A DNA stretch of 64,000 bases from an uncultured Campylobacter sp. (GTDB lineage: Bacteria; Campylobacterota; Campylobacteria; Campylobacterales; Campylobacteraceae), in NCBI RefSeq assembly GCF_938045405.1, contig NZ_CALIMW010000057.1, positions 1-64,000 of the forward strand, read 5' to 3'. Below are positions 8,508-18,623 of the stretch, piece after piece; the stretch's first letter is position 1; each line of letters opens with the position of its first letter. The position numbers and the translations under genes were made by a program. Below the pieces are notes generated by a model. That model saw nothing but the letters and a program-made list of their open reading frames with translations. It was not told the DNA's origin and ran no database searches.

Positions 8508-10125
8508 GGCGCGCCTCAAGCCATAAAATGAAATTTTCTACCAAATGAAACGAGCCAAAAACCAAATACTCCTCGTCCGCTCTAAGCTCGCCGCGAAACG
8601 GCGAATGCGGAATTTTAAGCGCGTCAAGCGCACGGGTTATCGCCTCTGCCGCCATTTCGCGATCCGCAACCTCGTAGTTAAAGATCTCCACGCGCTCTAC
8701 CACGGGCGCTAAAGTCCGCAGCACAGCAGCTACGTCCTTATCGGCAAAGGCGTTGTAAATCAGCACGATCTTTCTGCCCCTGTAGATTTCGGTAATTTCA
8801 CGGGCGACTTGCTGCGCCGCAAGCTCGTTGTGTCCGACATCCACGCATAAATTTGGCGCCAAAACTTCCATCCTGCCGCGTAAATTTAGAGGCGGCAGCT
8901 GTGAAATTTCAAATTTCAAATTTAAAAATTTCATCGCGGCAAGCGCTAGGGCTAAATTTGAAATTTGAAATTTAGGTAGATTATTGCACGCGCAAAACTC
9001 CGCGATCTGCGCTTGCTCGCTCTTGCTTAAAAGCTCTGCTGCAAACCTCAAATGAGTTCCTTTTTGCTCTGCGATCTGCTGCGCGATACGAAGCGGAACC
9101 TCGCTCATCTCATCGCTTAAAATCGCCTCCTTATCCATCGTAATGAGCTTGGTGTGGGCGATCTGCTCTAGATTTTGTCCTAGCATGCCTAAATGATCGG
9201 TGCCGATCGGTGTAAAAAGCGACAGCGTGCGTCCAAAGCTCGACGTAGCGTCAAACTCGCCGCCCATCCCAGCCTCGATCACGCAGTAATCGCAATCCCT
9301 AAAAAGCACTGCCGCCGCAAGAGTGAGATACTCGAAATACGACAGGCTATCTTTAAACTCCGCGGGCAAGCTCTCTTGCAAAAACTCATGCGCGAAATCA
9401 AGCTCCTCATCCGTAGCATCGCGCCCTAGCGAAATGGGAAGCGAGCTTTGAGTGGATTTAAAATTTGATCTTAGCTGAGATTTAAAATTTTGCTCTGGCG
9501 AGAATTTTAAATTTTGCTCAGACGGCGATTTGAGATCTTGAGAATTCCATAAATTTTGTGTAGAAGTAGAATTTTGCGCGATGAAATTATGCTTGCTACA
9601 AAAATTTTGCATGGTATAAACGGAGTTCTGCAGGGCAGAATTCTGCTCACCATGCGAATCCTGCATGGTGATAAAATCCTGCGTGGTGGAATTTTGCAAA
9701 TTAGAAATAGAAATTTGAGAGGCGGAATTTTCTCTGTTCGCAAAATTTTGCATCTTTATGGAATTTTGTTTTTCCGTAAAATTTGGCGCCAAAGCGGAAT
9801 TTTGCTCGTTTTTAAAATTTGAAGCGTCGGAATTCAACGCAAAAACGGGGTTTTGCGCGATCCGTCCGCCTAGATAGATGCGCTCGTTGAGCCTAAAAAC
9901 GTGCGGGCTGGTGTAGTGCCCTACGCTAAAGCCCGCTGCGGCGATCGCGTTAGCCAAAAACCGCCCGGTGCTACCCTTGCCGTTGGTGCCGATGATCTGA
10001 ATGACATTTCTGAGCGGAATTTTATCTTTAATGGCGGCATATGCCCGCGGGAAGCGCTCGTAGTCGATTTTTTTGTAATAAATCGGGCGATTTTGCAAAA
10101 ATTCTTTAATGCTGCGCCCGCTCAA
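8500..10125 (-). CDS. folC: Dihydrofolate/folylpolyglutamate synthase with large low-complexity insertion
   Basis: FolC adds glutamate to (dihydro)folates in the cytoplasm. The ATP-binding loop GTNGKGSTG is at residues 46-54, followed by GHYTSPHVFRLNERI, and later EAGMGGEFDATS and GTDHLGMLG, all standard FolC motifs. The length (541 aa from this start) is about 140 residues above the family norm. The excess lies between the RIAQNPVF segment and TDEELDFAHEFLQ (residues about 92-232) and consists of Asn/Gln/Ser/Phe-rich repeats encoded by a RAATTY array. TTG at 10125 is chosen because AGGGGA lies seven bases upstream and the protein then begins LSGRSIKEFLQNRPIYY, as in relatives; an ATG at 10185 lies deep inside lptE. 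It overlaps lptE by 20 bp. Confidence 0.93.
   Translation of the reverse strand: MSGRSIKEFLQNRPIYYKKIDYERFPRAYAAIKDKIPLRNVIQIIGTNGKGSTGRFLANAIAAAGFSVGHYTSPHVFRLNERIYLGGRIAQNPVFALNSDASNFKNEQNSALAPNFTEKQNSIKMQNFANRENSASQISISNLQNSTTQDFITMQDSHGEQNSALQNSVYTMQNFCSKHNFIAQNSTSTQNLWNSQDLKSPSEQNLKFSPEQNFKSQLRSNFKSTQSSLPISLGRDATDEELDFAHEFLQESLPAEFKDSLSYFEYLTLAAAVLFRDCDYCVIEAGMGGEFDATSSFGRTLSLFTPIGTDHLGMLGQNLEQIAHTKLITMDKEAILSDEMSEVPLRIAQQIAEQKGTHLRFAAELLSKSEQAQIAEFCACNNLPKFQISNLALALAAMKFLNLKFEISQLPPLNLRGRMEVLAPNLCVDVGHNELAAQQVAREITEIYRGRKIVLIYNAFADKDVAAVLRTLAPVVERVEIFNYEVADREMAAEAITRALDALKIPHSPFRGELRADEEYLVFGSFHLVENFILWLEARRG
9430..9845. repeat. RAATTY array inside folC
   Basis: About 18 RAATTY hexamers lie in roughly 380 bp here, where less than one would be expected by chance. 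Cores start, for example, at 9542, 9551, 9569, 9602, 9638 and 9689, with one-mismatch copies at 9584, 9623, 9656 and 9674. Over this run the steps are 9, 18, 15, 18, 21, 15, 18, 18 and 15 bp, all multiples of three. On the coding strand the cores read as Gln-Asn-Phe or Gln-Asn-Ser. The insertion leaves the flanking FolC motifs intact, so it probably forms a surface loop. Confidence 0.85.
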
Positions 10126-10645
10126 GTCTGAATCCCCTAATCGCAAGCGCCGAAATAAACTCGTCAAACGCCTGCGCGGAGGCATTTTCGATCGCCTTGT
10201 AGCGGTCCTTATCGCTAATGATCGAGCTCGTATCGTAGCTATTTTTGACTAGGCGGCTAACTTTAAAATCGTAATCGCCCACGCAATCCTTGCTGAAAAC
10301 CTCGCCGTTTTTAAGCTTGGTGCTAAAATTTACGATGAGATTTGCGCGGTAGCTAGTGACATAGCCGAACTGATCGTATGAAAGCTCGCTAAAGCTTAGG
10401 CTTTTTATGCTCGCTACTACGATCGTCTGCGCCGAGTTTTTATCCGCAAGGCTCATCCCTAGGCGCTGGACTATACCCTGTCTGATCGCATCTTTGATCG
10501 CGACGGTGTTTTGCGGATCAGTTTTGCTCATCATCACATCCACAAATACGCTTCCACTCATCGTCTCTTTCGCGATCCTTGAAACGGGCTTGTAGCCGCA
10601 GCTGATTAAAAAAATCAAACAAAAAACGGTTAAAACTTTTCTCAT
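10106..10645 (-). CDS. lptE: LPS-assembly lipoprotein LptE-like
   Basis: The protein (179 aa) starts with a lipoprotein signal peptide: a hydrophobic run VLTVFCLIFLISC with a lipobox-like LISC ending at Cys16, followed by GYKPVSRIAKE. The GYxP after the lipid-bearing cysteine and the short alpha/beta body are typical of LptE-type outer-membrane lipoproteins, which plug the LptD channel for LPS export. Sequence similarity in this family is weak, so the assignment also relies on position: the folC-leuS gap is where Campylobacter relatives carry this gene. The gene starts 6 bp after the leuS stop and overlaps folC, suggesting one transcript. Confidence 0.7.
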   Translation of the reverse strand: MRKVLTVFCLIFLISCGYKPVSRIAKETMSGSVFVDVMMSKTDPQNTVAIKDAIRQGIVQRLGMSLADKNSAQTIVVASIKSLSFSELSYDQFGYVTSYRANLIVNFSTKLKNGEVFSKDCVGDYDFKVSRLVKNSYDTSSIISDKDRYKAIENASAQAFDEFISALAIRGFRLERAQH

Positions 10646-10651
10646 CTTCGC

Positions 10652-13099
10652 CTACTTTACCACCAAATTTACAAGCTTGTTTTTGACATAAATTTCTTTT
10701 ACGATGCTCTTGCCTTCTAGCCATTTGGCGCAGTTTTGCTTTGCAAGGCTTAAAATTTCGCCCTCGCTTAGGCCTGCATCCGCTTCAAACTCGGCGCGTT
10801 TTTTGCCGTTAATCGTGACGGCAAGCTTGATCGTATCGCTCTCAAAGACCTCTTCGCAAACTCTCAGCTCGCCGAAATTCCGCCTTTTAAACAGCTTCTC
10901 GCTAAGCTCAGCGCAGATATGCGGCACGATAGGCTCGAGCAGGTTTAAAATCACAAAGTAACCCTCAGTAAATACGTCTTTGTTGCTCTGCGCATTTAGC
11001 GCATTTAGCGCCTCCATACACGCGGCGATTAGGGTATTAAAAGCAAAACTGCTCTCATAAACCTGCTGCGATTTCTTAAGCGCCTCGTAAACTTTGAGGC
11101 GGGCGTATTTTTCCTCTTTATTTAAAGCGGCGTGGTCGATCTGCGGAATTTTATCCGTAGCATAAGCGTTTTCGGCGCGATCGTAGAGGCGGCTAAGAAA
11201 TTTATACGCGCCCTCTACCGCGCTGTCGTTCCACTCAAGCTCCTTTTGCGGCGGCGCGGCAAAAAGTATAAAAAGCCTCGCCGTATCGGCGCCGTAGGTC
11301 TCGATGATGTCGTCCGGATCGACGGTGTTTCCTTTGCTTTTACTCATCTTTGCGCCGTCTTTTAGCACCATACCCTGAGTTAGCAGCCGCTCAAACGGCT
11401 CGCTATCGCGCAGATAGCCTATGTCGCGAAGAGCCTTTTGGAAAAATCTCGCATACAAAAGGTGCAAGATCGCGTGCTCGATGCCGCCGATATACTGATC
11501 GACGTTCATCCAGTAGTTCACGCTTTGCTCGTCAAACGCCCGCTGCTGCCACGTCCGTTCGTCGCTTGCGTAGCGCGCGAAATACCATGAGCTTTCAAAA
11601 AATGTATCGAGCGTGTCGGTCTCGCGTACCGCGTCGCCGCCGCATTTAGGGCATTTGCAAAACTTCCAGCTAGGATGCGTATCCAGCGGATTGCCCTTGC
11701 CGGTGATCTTAATATCCTGCGGAAGCTCTACGGGCAGATTTGAAATTTCCTCGCTTACCAGCCCGCATTTTGGGCAGTGGATCATCGGGATCGGCGCGCC
11801 CCAGTAGCGCTGGCGGCTCACTCCCCAATCGCGCAGTTTAAAATTTACCACGCGGCGTCCGAGCCCTAGCTCCTCAAATTTTGAGATGACGGCGCTTTTT
11901 GCCTTCTCGCTATCCATGCCGCTAAACTCTTGGGAATTTACCAAAACTCCGCTCTCGACGTAAGCTTTGCTAGCGTCGTAATCGCCGCTTTTAGAAGCGA
12001 TGCTTTGAATGATCGGCAGGTTAAATTTCTTTGCAAACTCGAAGTCTCTCTCATCGTGCGCAGGCACCGCCATGACCGCACCGCCGCCGTATTCTGCTAG
12101 GACGAAATTTGCGGTCCAAACGGGGATTTTTTTGCCGCTTAGCGGATGAAGCACGCTGATTCCGAGGCTCACGCCGTCTTTATCGCTTGCTTGGCGCTCG
12201 CGCGGGCTTTGATTTAAAATTTCTCTCACCTTCGCCGCAGCTTCGGCGTCAAGTAAATTATTATCCAAAAGTCTCTTTACGACCTCGTGTTCCGGCGCAA
12301 GCGCCGCGTAGCTCATACCATAGATCGTATCGGGGCGCGTCGTAAAGACCTTAAAGCCCTCGATGCCGCCAAGTTTGGCGCTGCTTTGCTCGTCAAATTT
12401 AAAGCTAAATTCCAAACCCTCGCTGCGTCCGATCCAGTTTTCCTGCATCGTAAGCACCTGAGCGGGCCACTTGCCCTCAAGCTGCTTTAGGCAATCCAAA
12501 AGCTCCTGCGCGTAGGCGGTGATTTTTAGGTAGTAGCCAGGCATTTGCTTTTGCACGACCTCGTTGCCGCAGCGCCAACACCTGCCCTCCTCGACCTGCT
12601 CGTTGGCAAGCACCGTCTGATCGTGCTCGCACCAATTTACCACGGCGCTTTTTCTATAGATAAGCCCTTTTTCAAAAAGTTTGATGAAAAATTCCTGCTC
12701 CCAGCGCGTATAAAGCGGATCGGAGGTAGCGAGCATGCGGCGAGCCGAAAAGCTAAAGCCAAGGCGGTGCAGCTCCTTTTTCATATAATCGATATTTTCG
12801 TAAGTCCAAGTTTTAGGGTGAATGCCGTGTTTGATCGCCGCATTTTCCGCAGGCATGCCGAAGCTATCAAAGCCGATCGGCTGAAGCACGTTGTATCCGC
12901 GCAGCCTGTAGTAGCGGCTTAGCGCGTCGCCGATGCTGTAGTTTCGCACGTGCCCCATGTGGATGCGGCCGCTTGGGTAAGGAAACATCGAAAGGATATA
13001 TTTTTTAGGCAGGCTATAATCGTCCTTAGGCTCGAAAACTCCCTCTTCATCCCAAATTTTCTGCCATTTAAGCTCAATACTTTTACTATCGTAAGGCAT
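10652..13099 (-). CDS. leuS: Leucyl-tRNA synthetase
   Basis: Class I aminoacyl-tRNA synthetase that charges tRNA-Leu in the cytoplasm, 815 aa, normal length for the short bacterial type. The HIGH-like motif is [12 protein letters not shown] at residues about 47-58 and the KMSKS motif is [15 protein letters not shown] near residue 595. The CP1 editing domain is complete, with the TTRPDTIYG motif near 250. Paired cysteine motifs (CEHDQTVL and CWRCG; HCPKCG and CKCPKCGG) would bind zinc. The ATG is preceded by TAGGAG at a good distance. It is embedded between a small membrane-protein gene upstream and lptE downstream. Confidence 0.98.
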   Translation of the reverse strand: MPYDSKSIELKWQKIWDEEGVFEPKDDYSLPKKYILSMFPYPSGRIHMGHVRNYSIGDALSRYYRLRGYNVLQPIGFDSFGMPAENAAIKHGIHPKTWTYENIDYMKKELHRLGFSFSARRMLATSDPLYTRWEQEFFIKLFEKGLIYRKSAVVNWCEHDQTVLANEQVEEGRCWRCGNEVVQKQMPGYYLKITAYAQELLDCLKQLEGKWPAQVLTMQENWIGRSEGLEFSFKFDEQSSAKLGGIEGFKVFTTRPDTIYGMSYAALAPEHEVVKRLLDNNLLDAEAAAKVREILNQSPRERQASDKDGVSLGISVLHPLSGKKIPVWTANFVLAEYGGGAVMAVPAHDERDFEFAKKFNLPIIQSIASKSGDYDASKAYVESGVLVNSQEFSGMDSEKAKSAVISKFEELGLGRRVVNFKLRDWGVSRQRYWGAPIPMIHCPKCGLVSEEISNLPVELPQDIKITGKGNPLDTHPSWKFCKCPKCGGDAVRETDTLDTFFESSWYFARYASDERTWQQRAFDEQSVNYWMNVDQYIGGIEHAILHLLYARFFQKALRDIGYLRDSEPFERLLTQGMVLKDGAKMSKSKGNTVDPDDIIETYGADTARLFILFAAPPQKELEWNDSAVEGAYKFLSRLYDRAENAYATDKIPQIDHAALNKEEKYARLKVYEALKKSQQVYESSFAFNTLIAACMEALNALNAQSNKDVFTEGYFVILNLLEPIVPHICAELSEKLFKRRNFGELRVCEEVFESDTIKLAVTINGKKRAEFEADAGLSEGEILSLAKQNCAKWLEGKSIVKEIYVKNKLVNLVVK

Positions 13100-13108
13100 T
13101 TTGCGCTC

Positions 13109-13450
13109 CTAGAATTCGTCTTTAGTTTTTGCTGACTCGATCGCTATTAAAATTAGCGAGAAAAAGTTTGCAAGTAGCGCGCCGATCGCAAGCGAGGTCA
13201 CGATCGATAGATCTCCCGGCGCTACTACAATCAAAACGAACGCCGGTATGAGATGCAGATCCGCTACGAGCGAGCTTGCAAAAAGCTCGGCTGCTAGCAT
13301 ATTTCGCACGCCTACCTTCAAAAGCGTCGAGACTGCATTCACGCTGGTTGCTATGAAAAGTAAAATTTCATTCTTCTCATACAAAAACCCGCCTATCGTA
13401 GTCATACTCATCAGCGCAAAAAATATGTAAATTACCCTTCCCCAGTTCAT
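13109..13450 (-). CDS. Small integral membrane protein, DUF6394-like
   Basis: A 113-residue, highly hydrophobic protein with about four membrane segments, starting MNWGRVIYIFFALMSMTTIGG. The pattern with GRVIYIFFALMSMTTIGGF and the central NAVSTLLKVGVRNMLAAELFAS stretch resembles a conserved family of uncharacterised epsilonproteobacterial membrane proteins (which I know as DUF6394). It sits 9 bp after secF and 9 bp before leuS, always a conserved position as I recall for this group. AGGA precedes the ATG. No catalytic residues can be proposed; association with the Sec genes may be only positional. Confidence 0.75.
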   Translation of the reverse strand: MNWGRVIYIFFALMSMTTIGGFLYEKNEILLFIATSVNAVSTLLKVGVRNMLAAELFASSLVADLHLIPAFVLIVVAPGDLSIVTSLAIGALLANFFSLILIAIESAKTKDEF

Positions 13451-13459
13451 CTTCTATCC

Positions 13460-14428
13460 TTACACCGTGCCTTTTTCATACATGGCGCGATTCTTTTCTT
13501 TCTCTTTGATACGGCGCTGTTTTTCGGCTAAAAACGCGCGGTACTTCTCGACATTAAATTTAAACAAAATCAGCATCGGAGCAGCTACAAATACAGAGCT
13601 GAATGTTCCTGCTATGACGCCTATTAGCATCACGAAGCTAAAGCCGTGGATCATCTCACCACCCCAAACGAATAAAATCACAATGACGATGAGAGTCGTA
13701 AGCGAAGTAAGCAACGTACGCGATAGCGTGTGAGAGATCGATTCGTTTATAACCTCATCAAGCTTAATCGATTTACTATCTTTTACACCTTCTCGAATTC
13801 TATCGAAAACAACGATGGTATCGTTAAGCGAGTAGCCCATTATAGTTAGAAGCGCAGCTAAAATTTCAAGGTTGAAATCCACGCCGGCTAAAATCATCGC
13901 ACCTACGGCAACTACGACGTCGTGCAGATCCGATAATACGGCCGCAATCGCAAATCTCCATTCAAACCGCAGGGTGATATAAACCAAAATGAGCGCAAAC
14001 GACACGCATACCGCTAAAATTCCGTTTGTGCGAAGCTCCTCGCCGACTTTAGAACCTACGATATCGACCTTGCGAATGTCGAAATTTCCGCTGCCTTGCA
14101 AAATTTTTTGCGCCGCTAAAGCAGGATTATCGCCCAGTTCACTCGCAGCGCCTGAATATCTAATCGTAACTTCTTGATCGCTGCCGAATTCTGTAACGTT
14201 GATATTGCCTAAATTTGCCGCCTCGAAGCGTTTTCTGATCTCATCAAGCGGTGCTTTAGCGTCGTATTTAACCTGAATGAGCGTACCGCCGCTAAAATCG
14301 ATGCCGTAATTAATGCCCTTAATGAAAAACAGCGCAATGGAGCCTATTATCAAAACAGCAGAAAGCGCAAAAGTAAAATATCTAAATTTCATAAAATCAT
14401 AAATTTTGCCCTTATCAAACACTTGCAT
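13460..14428 (-). CDS. secF: Protein translocase subunit SecF
   Basis: SecF (322 aa) is an inner-membrane RND-type subunit that works with SecD and YajC to help proteins released by SecYEG, using the proton gradient. It has one N-terminal membrane segment, the signature GINYGIDFSGGTLIQV at about residues 28-43, a short periplasmic domain, and five C-terminal membrane segments including GYSLNDTIVVFDRIRE near 195-210. A strong AGGAGG ribosome-binding sequence precedes the ATG, and the start overlaps the secD stop by 14 bp, implying coupled translation. Confidence 0.97.
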   Translation of the reverse strand: MQVFDKGKIYDFMKFRYFTFALSAVLIIGSIALFFIKGINYGIDFSGGTLIQVKYDAKAPLDEIRKRFEAANLGNINVTEFGSDQEVTIRYSGAASELGDNPALAAQKILQGSGNFDIRKVDIVGSKVGEELRTNGILAVCVSFALILVYITLRFEWRFAIAAVLSDLHDVVVAVGAMILAGVDFNLEILAALLTIMGYSLNDTIVVFDRIREGVKDSKSIKLDEVINESISHTLSRTLLTSLTTLIVIVILFVWGGEMIHGFSFVMLIGVIAGTFSSVFVAAPMLILFKFNVEKYRAFLAEKQRRIKEKEKNRAMYEKGTV

Positions 14429-16016
14429 TTGCGCCTCCTCTTACTTTATAACCGAGCCAAAGCGCGGTATTTTTGCTCTTTTCCATCTTATCCATTACTA
14501 GCTCAAACATTCCGTGGGTGCCTAAAATAGCCGTTATCATCGACGCTACGATACCGATACTCATCGTGACGGCAAAGCCCTTCACTGGACCCGTGCCGTA
14601 AGCATAAAGCGCAGCAGAAGTAATTAGCGTAGTGATATTTGAATCCACGATCGCGCTCATCGCGTTTTCATAGCCTTTATTTATACTTTGGCGGATTGAA
14701 ACTCCCGTCCTTAGCACCTCTCTAACGCGCTCATTAATGATTACGTTCGCATCTACCGCCATACCGATAGTTAGCACGATTCCCGCCATTCCAGGAAGCG
14801 TTAATGTTGCACCAAAAAGCGCCATACAAGCGATCAAAAACAAGATATTTACCACAAGCGCGATGTCGGCAAAAAGCCCCGCTACGCCGTAGTAGAAAAT
14901 CATAAAGATCAAAATCGCAACCGCTGCAAGACTAAGCGCCGCCATACTTTTATCGATGCTATCTTGTCCTAGGCTAGGGCCGATGCTGCGCGTTTCGGAT
15001 ACTTTAACCGGAGCTAAAAGCGCACCGCTTCTAAGCGCGATCGCTACGTCGTGCGCCTCCTCGACGCTAAATCCGCCGCTGATCTGACCGCTGCCGCCGC
15101 CGATGCGCTCGTTAATGCGCGGTGCGGAGTAAACCTTGCCATCAAGGACGATCGCAAGGCGCTTACCGACATTTTTGCCGGTAAAATCGCCAAAAATTTG
15201 AGCGCCTTGAGAGTTCAGCGTAAAATTTATGATCGGCTGGTTGGTGTGCTGATCGAAAGCTACCTTCGCATCAACTAGCATCGCGCCATCAAGCACCGGA
15301 ATTTCGTTTATGAGATACTTGTAATTCGGATTTTTAACGTCCGGGTAGATCACGTCGCCGTAAGCTCTGGCATCCGCTGCACTGATAGTCTGCGCGCGGT
15401 CTTGGCGCACGTCGTCCACCGCCATAAGCTGCAAGTGAGCCGCTTTGGCGATCAGATCTTTGGCGCGCTGCTCATCCGCCGCACTTTTGACGCCCGGAAG
15501 CTCAACCAAAATATAACTCTCGCCCTGCTTTGCTACCGTCGGCTCCGCAAGTCCGAATTGATCCAAGCGGTTTCGGATAGTTTCTACAGCCTGTTCGATC
15601 GCGTACTTTTTAGTCGCTTCGACCTCCTCGGGCGTTAGCGTAACGCGATATTTTTCGCCCGATTTTTGAATGTCTAATCCGCTTGCGGCGCTATGCAAAA
15701 TCGCATCAAATTTAGAAGCCTCGTCTGCGTCTAAAATTTCAAACTCAAACGAATCGCCTTCCAATTTTAGCCCGTCCATCAGCAGATCATCGCGCTTGGC
15801 GGCGTAATTGACGCTCGCAGCGATCGATTTGATCTTTGAAACGACCGCCTCGTCGCTTTGAACTTCCAAAAGCATATGCAGGCCACCTTGCAGATCCAGA
15901 CCCAAGTTTATCTTGCTTCCCTTTTCGGTCTGAAAGATCGAAGGCGCGGCAAAAATCGCCGAAAAAATTACCGCAGCCAAAAAGATCAGCAGGCGGTATG
16001 AAATTTTACTGCTCAT
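14415..16016 (-). CDS. secD: Protein translocase subunit SecD
   Basis: SecD (533 aa) is the partner of SecF. An N-terminal membrane segment leads into the signature LGLDLQGGLHMLLEV near residues 38-52, then the large periplasmic P1 region, and six membrane segments at the C-terminus. Those include GIVLTIGMAVDANVIINERVRE, which carries the conserved Asp-Ala-Asn of the RND fold. Length is a little below the E. coli protein and normal for epsilonproteobacteria. It overlaps yajC upstream by 11 bp and secF downstream by 14 bp. Confidence 0.97.
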   Translation of the reverse strand: MSSKISYRLLIFLAAVIFSAIFAAPSIFQTEKGSKINLGLDLQGGLHMLLEVQSDEAVVSKIKSIAASVNYAAKRDDLLMDGLKLEGDSFEFEILDADEASKFDAILHSAASGLDIQKSGEKYRVTLTPEEVEATKKYAIEQAVETIRNRLDQFGLAEPTVAKQGESYILVELPGVKSAADEQRAKDLIAKAAHLQLMAVDDVRQDRAQTISAADARAYGDVIYPDVKNPNYKYLINEIPVLDGAMLVDAKVAFDQHTNQPIINFTLNSQGAQIFGDFTGKNVGKRLAIVLDGKVYSAPRINERIGGGSGQISGGFSVEEAHDVAIALRSGALLAPVKVSETRSIGPSLGQDSIDKSMAALSLAAVAILIFMIFYYGVAGLFADIALVVNILFLIACMALFGATLTLPGMAGIVLTIGMAVDANVIINERVREVLRTGVSIRQSINKGYENAMSAIVDSNITTLITSAALYAYGTGPVKGFAVTMSIGIVASMITAILGTHGMFELVMDKMEKSKNTALWLGYKVRGGANASV

Positions 16017-16278
16017 CTAATTTTCTTGCTACGAATTGTTTATCTAGCTCAACCATGACCTCATCGTTAAGCTTAACTGTGATAAAATCATTGTTTGTTT
16101 TCACGACCGTGCATTTTATGCCACCGCTAGTTATGATCTTATCGCCTTTGCCGAGCGCATCGACCATCGCTTTATGATCCTTGGCCTGTTTTTGCTGCGG
16201 TCTGATAATCAAAAAATACATAATCGCAAAGATTACGACGATAGGCAGGATTGATGCAAAGAAGTTTCCTTGTTCCAT
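16006..16278 (-). CDS. yajC: Preprotein translocase subunit YajC
   Basis: A 90-residue single-pass inner-membrane protein with one hydrophobic segment at residues about 9-25 and the family hallmark FLIIRPQQKQAKDHK right after it. The remaining cytoplasmic part includes ALGKGDKIITSGGIKCTV, the conserved YajC core. It accompanies SecD and SecF. AAGGA lies about seven bases before the ATG. It is the first gene of the secretion operon and is divergent from lnt, whose only canonical start overlaps it. Confidence 0.95.
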   Translation of the reverse strand: MEQGNFFASILPIVVIFAIMYFLIIRPQQKQAKDHKAMVDALGKGDKIITSGGIKCTVVKTNNDFITVKLNDEVMVELDKQFVARKLDEQ

Positions 16279-17597
16279 GTGTTTCCTTCATTAGAAATTT
16301 AAAAAGTAGCTATTTTACATTAAGTTACATAAATAAAGGCTTTGTTCTTGCCCTTGCGCTTTCAAATTTTATTTTCGTAGAAATTTTAAGCTCTAAATTT
16401 GACGGTTTAATCGCTCTAGCGGCGGAATTTTTCTCGCCTTTAATTGCGATAGCGGCGCTTTATTATCTGCTAAAGGCAAGCAAGGCGGAGTGGTTTTGGT
16501 GCGGATTTTTTATCGGCGCGCTGTGGATGCACTGGATCAGCTTCAGTCTGATCTATTTTAATCTCGCGTTTTTGATCCCGCTTGAAATTCTTGGAATTTG
16601 TCTCGTTTATGCCTTTATTTTCCGCATCTTTGCGATCTTTGACGCGCCCGTTTTGCGCGCTGCATGCCTTTTAATTCTAAAATTTATCCATCCTTTCGGC
16701 TTTGATTGGCTAAATTTTGAATTGCTGCTAAGCCATGGAATTTTCAGAGCCGATCTTAGCGCGCTGGCTCTTGTTTTAGCGGGACTTTGCGCAGTTTTGT
16801 ATCTACGCGGACGAGGCGCCAGAGCTAAGCTTAACGCCTCGATTTTCGCGGCGTTTTTGATCTGCGCGCTGCAATTCGGCCAAAAAGAGCCCGAGCCGCT
16901 ACCGATTAAAATTTCACTCGCAAACACCGATATTTCGCAGCATGACATCTGGACGAAAGATAAAATTTTATCCGCCGCGTTGGCAAATTTGGCTCGGATT
17001 GATGATGCGATCGCAGAGGGACAAGACGCGATAATACTGCCCGAGAGCGCCTTTGCGATGCCGCTAAATTTAGAAAACGTGCTAGTTGGAGCTCTAAAGG
17101 AAAAATCGCGCGCAATTACTATCGTAGCGGGCGCGGAAGCGTATGAGAACGGGAAATTTTACAACAGCGCCTATCTTTTTGCGAACGGAGAAATGAAGCG
17201 CTTCGATAAGCACATTTTGGTACCGTTTGGCGAAATGGTGCCGCTGCCGGAATTCGCGCGAAATTTCATCAACCGCGTGCTGCTAGGCGGCGCGACCGAT
17301 TTTTCCACAGCTAGCGGCTTTAGCGACTACGAGCTTGGCGGGCGAAGCGTAAGAAGCGCCGTTTGCTACGAGGCTACGCGCGCAGAGCTTTACGAGGGCT
17401 CGCCCAAATACGTCGTAGCGATCAGCAATAACGGCTGGTTCGTGCCGAGCTACGAGCCCTATTTGCAGCGCCTCATAATCCGCTACTACGCGAGCTTGCA
17501 CGGTACATTGATCTATCACGCCGTAAACGGCAGCGCTAGCGAGATAATCGCTCCGAAAAAGATCTGGATAAACCGCCTTAAAGATCATCTAAAATAG
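16254..17597 (+). CDS. lnt: Apolipoprotein N-acyltransferase Lnt
   Basis: Lnt adds the third acyl chain to lipoproteins at the periplasmic face of the inner membrane. The N-terminal half has about six membrane segments; the C-terminal half is a nitrilase-fold domain. The triad is visible: Glu in ILPESAFAMP (about residue 264), Lys in FDKHILVPFGEMVPLP (about 318) and Cys in SAVCYEATRAE (about 371). At 447 aa it is shorter than the E. coli enzyme but normal for this group. The start is uncertain: the only canonical in-frame starts (TTG 16251, ATG 16254) lie inside the oppositely transcribed yajC, and no ATG, GTG or TTG occurs before the first membrane segment. A non-standard start around 16290-16330 is possible. 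Confidence 0.9.
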   Translation: MQRSFLVPCVSFIRNLKSSYFTLSYINKGFVLALALSNFIFVEILSSKFDGLIALAAEFFSPLIAIAALYYLLKASKAEWFWCGFFIGALWMHWISFSLIYFNLAFLIPLEILGICLVYAFIFRIFAIFDAPVLRAACLLILKFIHPFGFDWLNFELLLSHGIFRADLSALALVLAGLCAVLYLRGRGARAKLNASIFAAFLICALQFGQKEPEPLPIKISLANTDISQHDIWTKDKILSAALANLARIDDAIAEGQDAIILPESAFAMPLNLENVLVGALKEKSRAITIVAGAEAYENGKFYNSAYLFANGEMKRFDKHILVPFGEMVPLPEFARNFINRVLLGGATDFSTASGFSDYELGGRSVRSAVCYEATRAELYEGSPKYVVAISNNGWFVPSYEPYLQRLIIRYYASLHGTLIYHAVNGSASEIIAPKKIWINRLKDHLK

Positions 17598-17628
17598 CCT
17601 AAAAAGTTATTTTTAAACGACTTTTGGG

Positions 17629-18381
<753 letters not shown>

Positions 18382-18404
18382 AATTTTAAATTTAAGGAGA
18401 ATTG

Positions 18405-18623
18405 ATGAGAACCGAACAAATTGTAGCCAAGGCTTTAAAAGTAACGGGCGGAGACCGATATAAGCTATCTTTGATGATAAGCAAACGCGCCGAGCAGCTA
18501 GCTGCTGGCGAACCTCCGCTGATAGAGAACGTAGATACTCGCAGGATGAAATTTGCCGATATAGCAATCTTGGAACTAGCCGAAGGTAAGATCGCATTAG
18601 ATGGAATCGTTGACAAGGATTAA
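18405..18623 (+). CDS. rpoZ: RNA polymerase omega subunit
   Basis: Omega (72 aa) helps assemble RNA polymerase by chaperoning the beta-prime subunit. The sequence starts MRTEQIVAKALK and contains DRYKLSLMISKRAEQLAAG, the conserved helix of the family. I chose ATG at 18405, which has AAGGAG 6 bases before it; a TTG directly upstream is less likely. It is followed, with an overlap of 23 bp, by spoT, a pairing that is widespread in proteobacteria. Confidence 0.92.
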   Translation: MRTEQIVAKALKVTGGDRYKLSLMISKRAEQLAAGEPPLIENVDTRRMKFADIAILELAEGKIALDGIVDKD

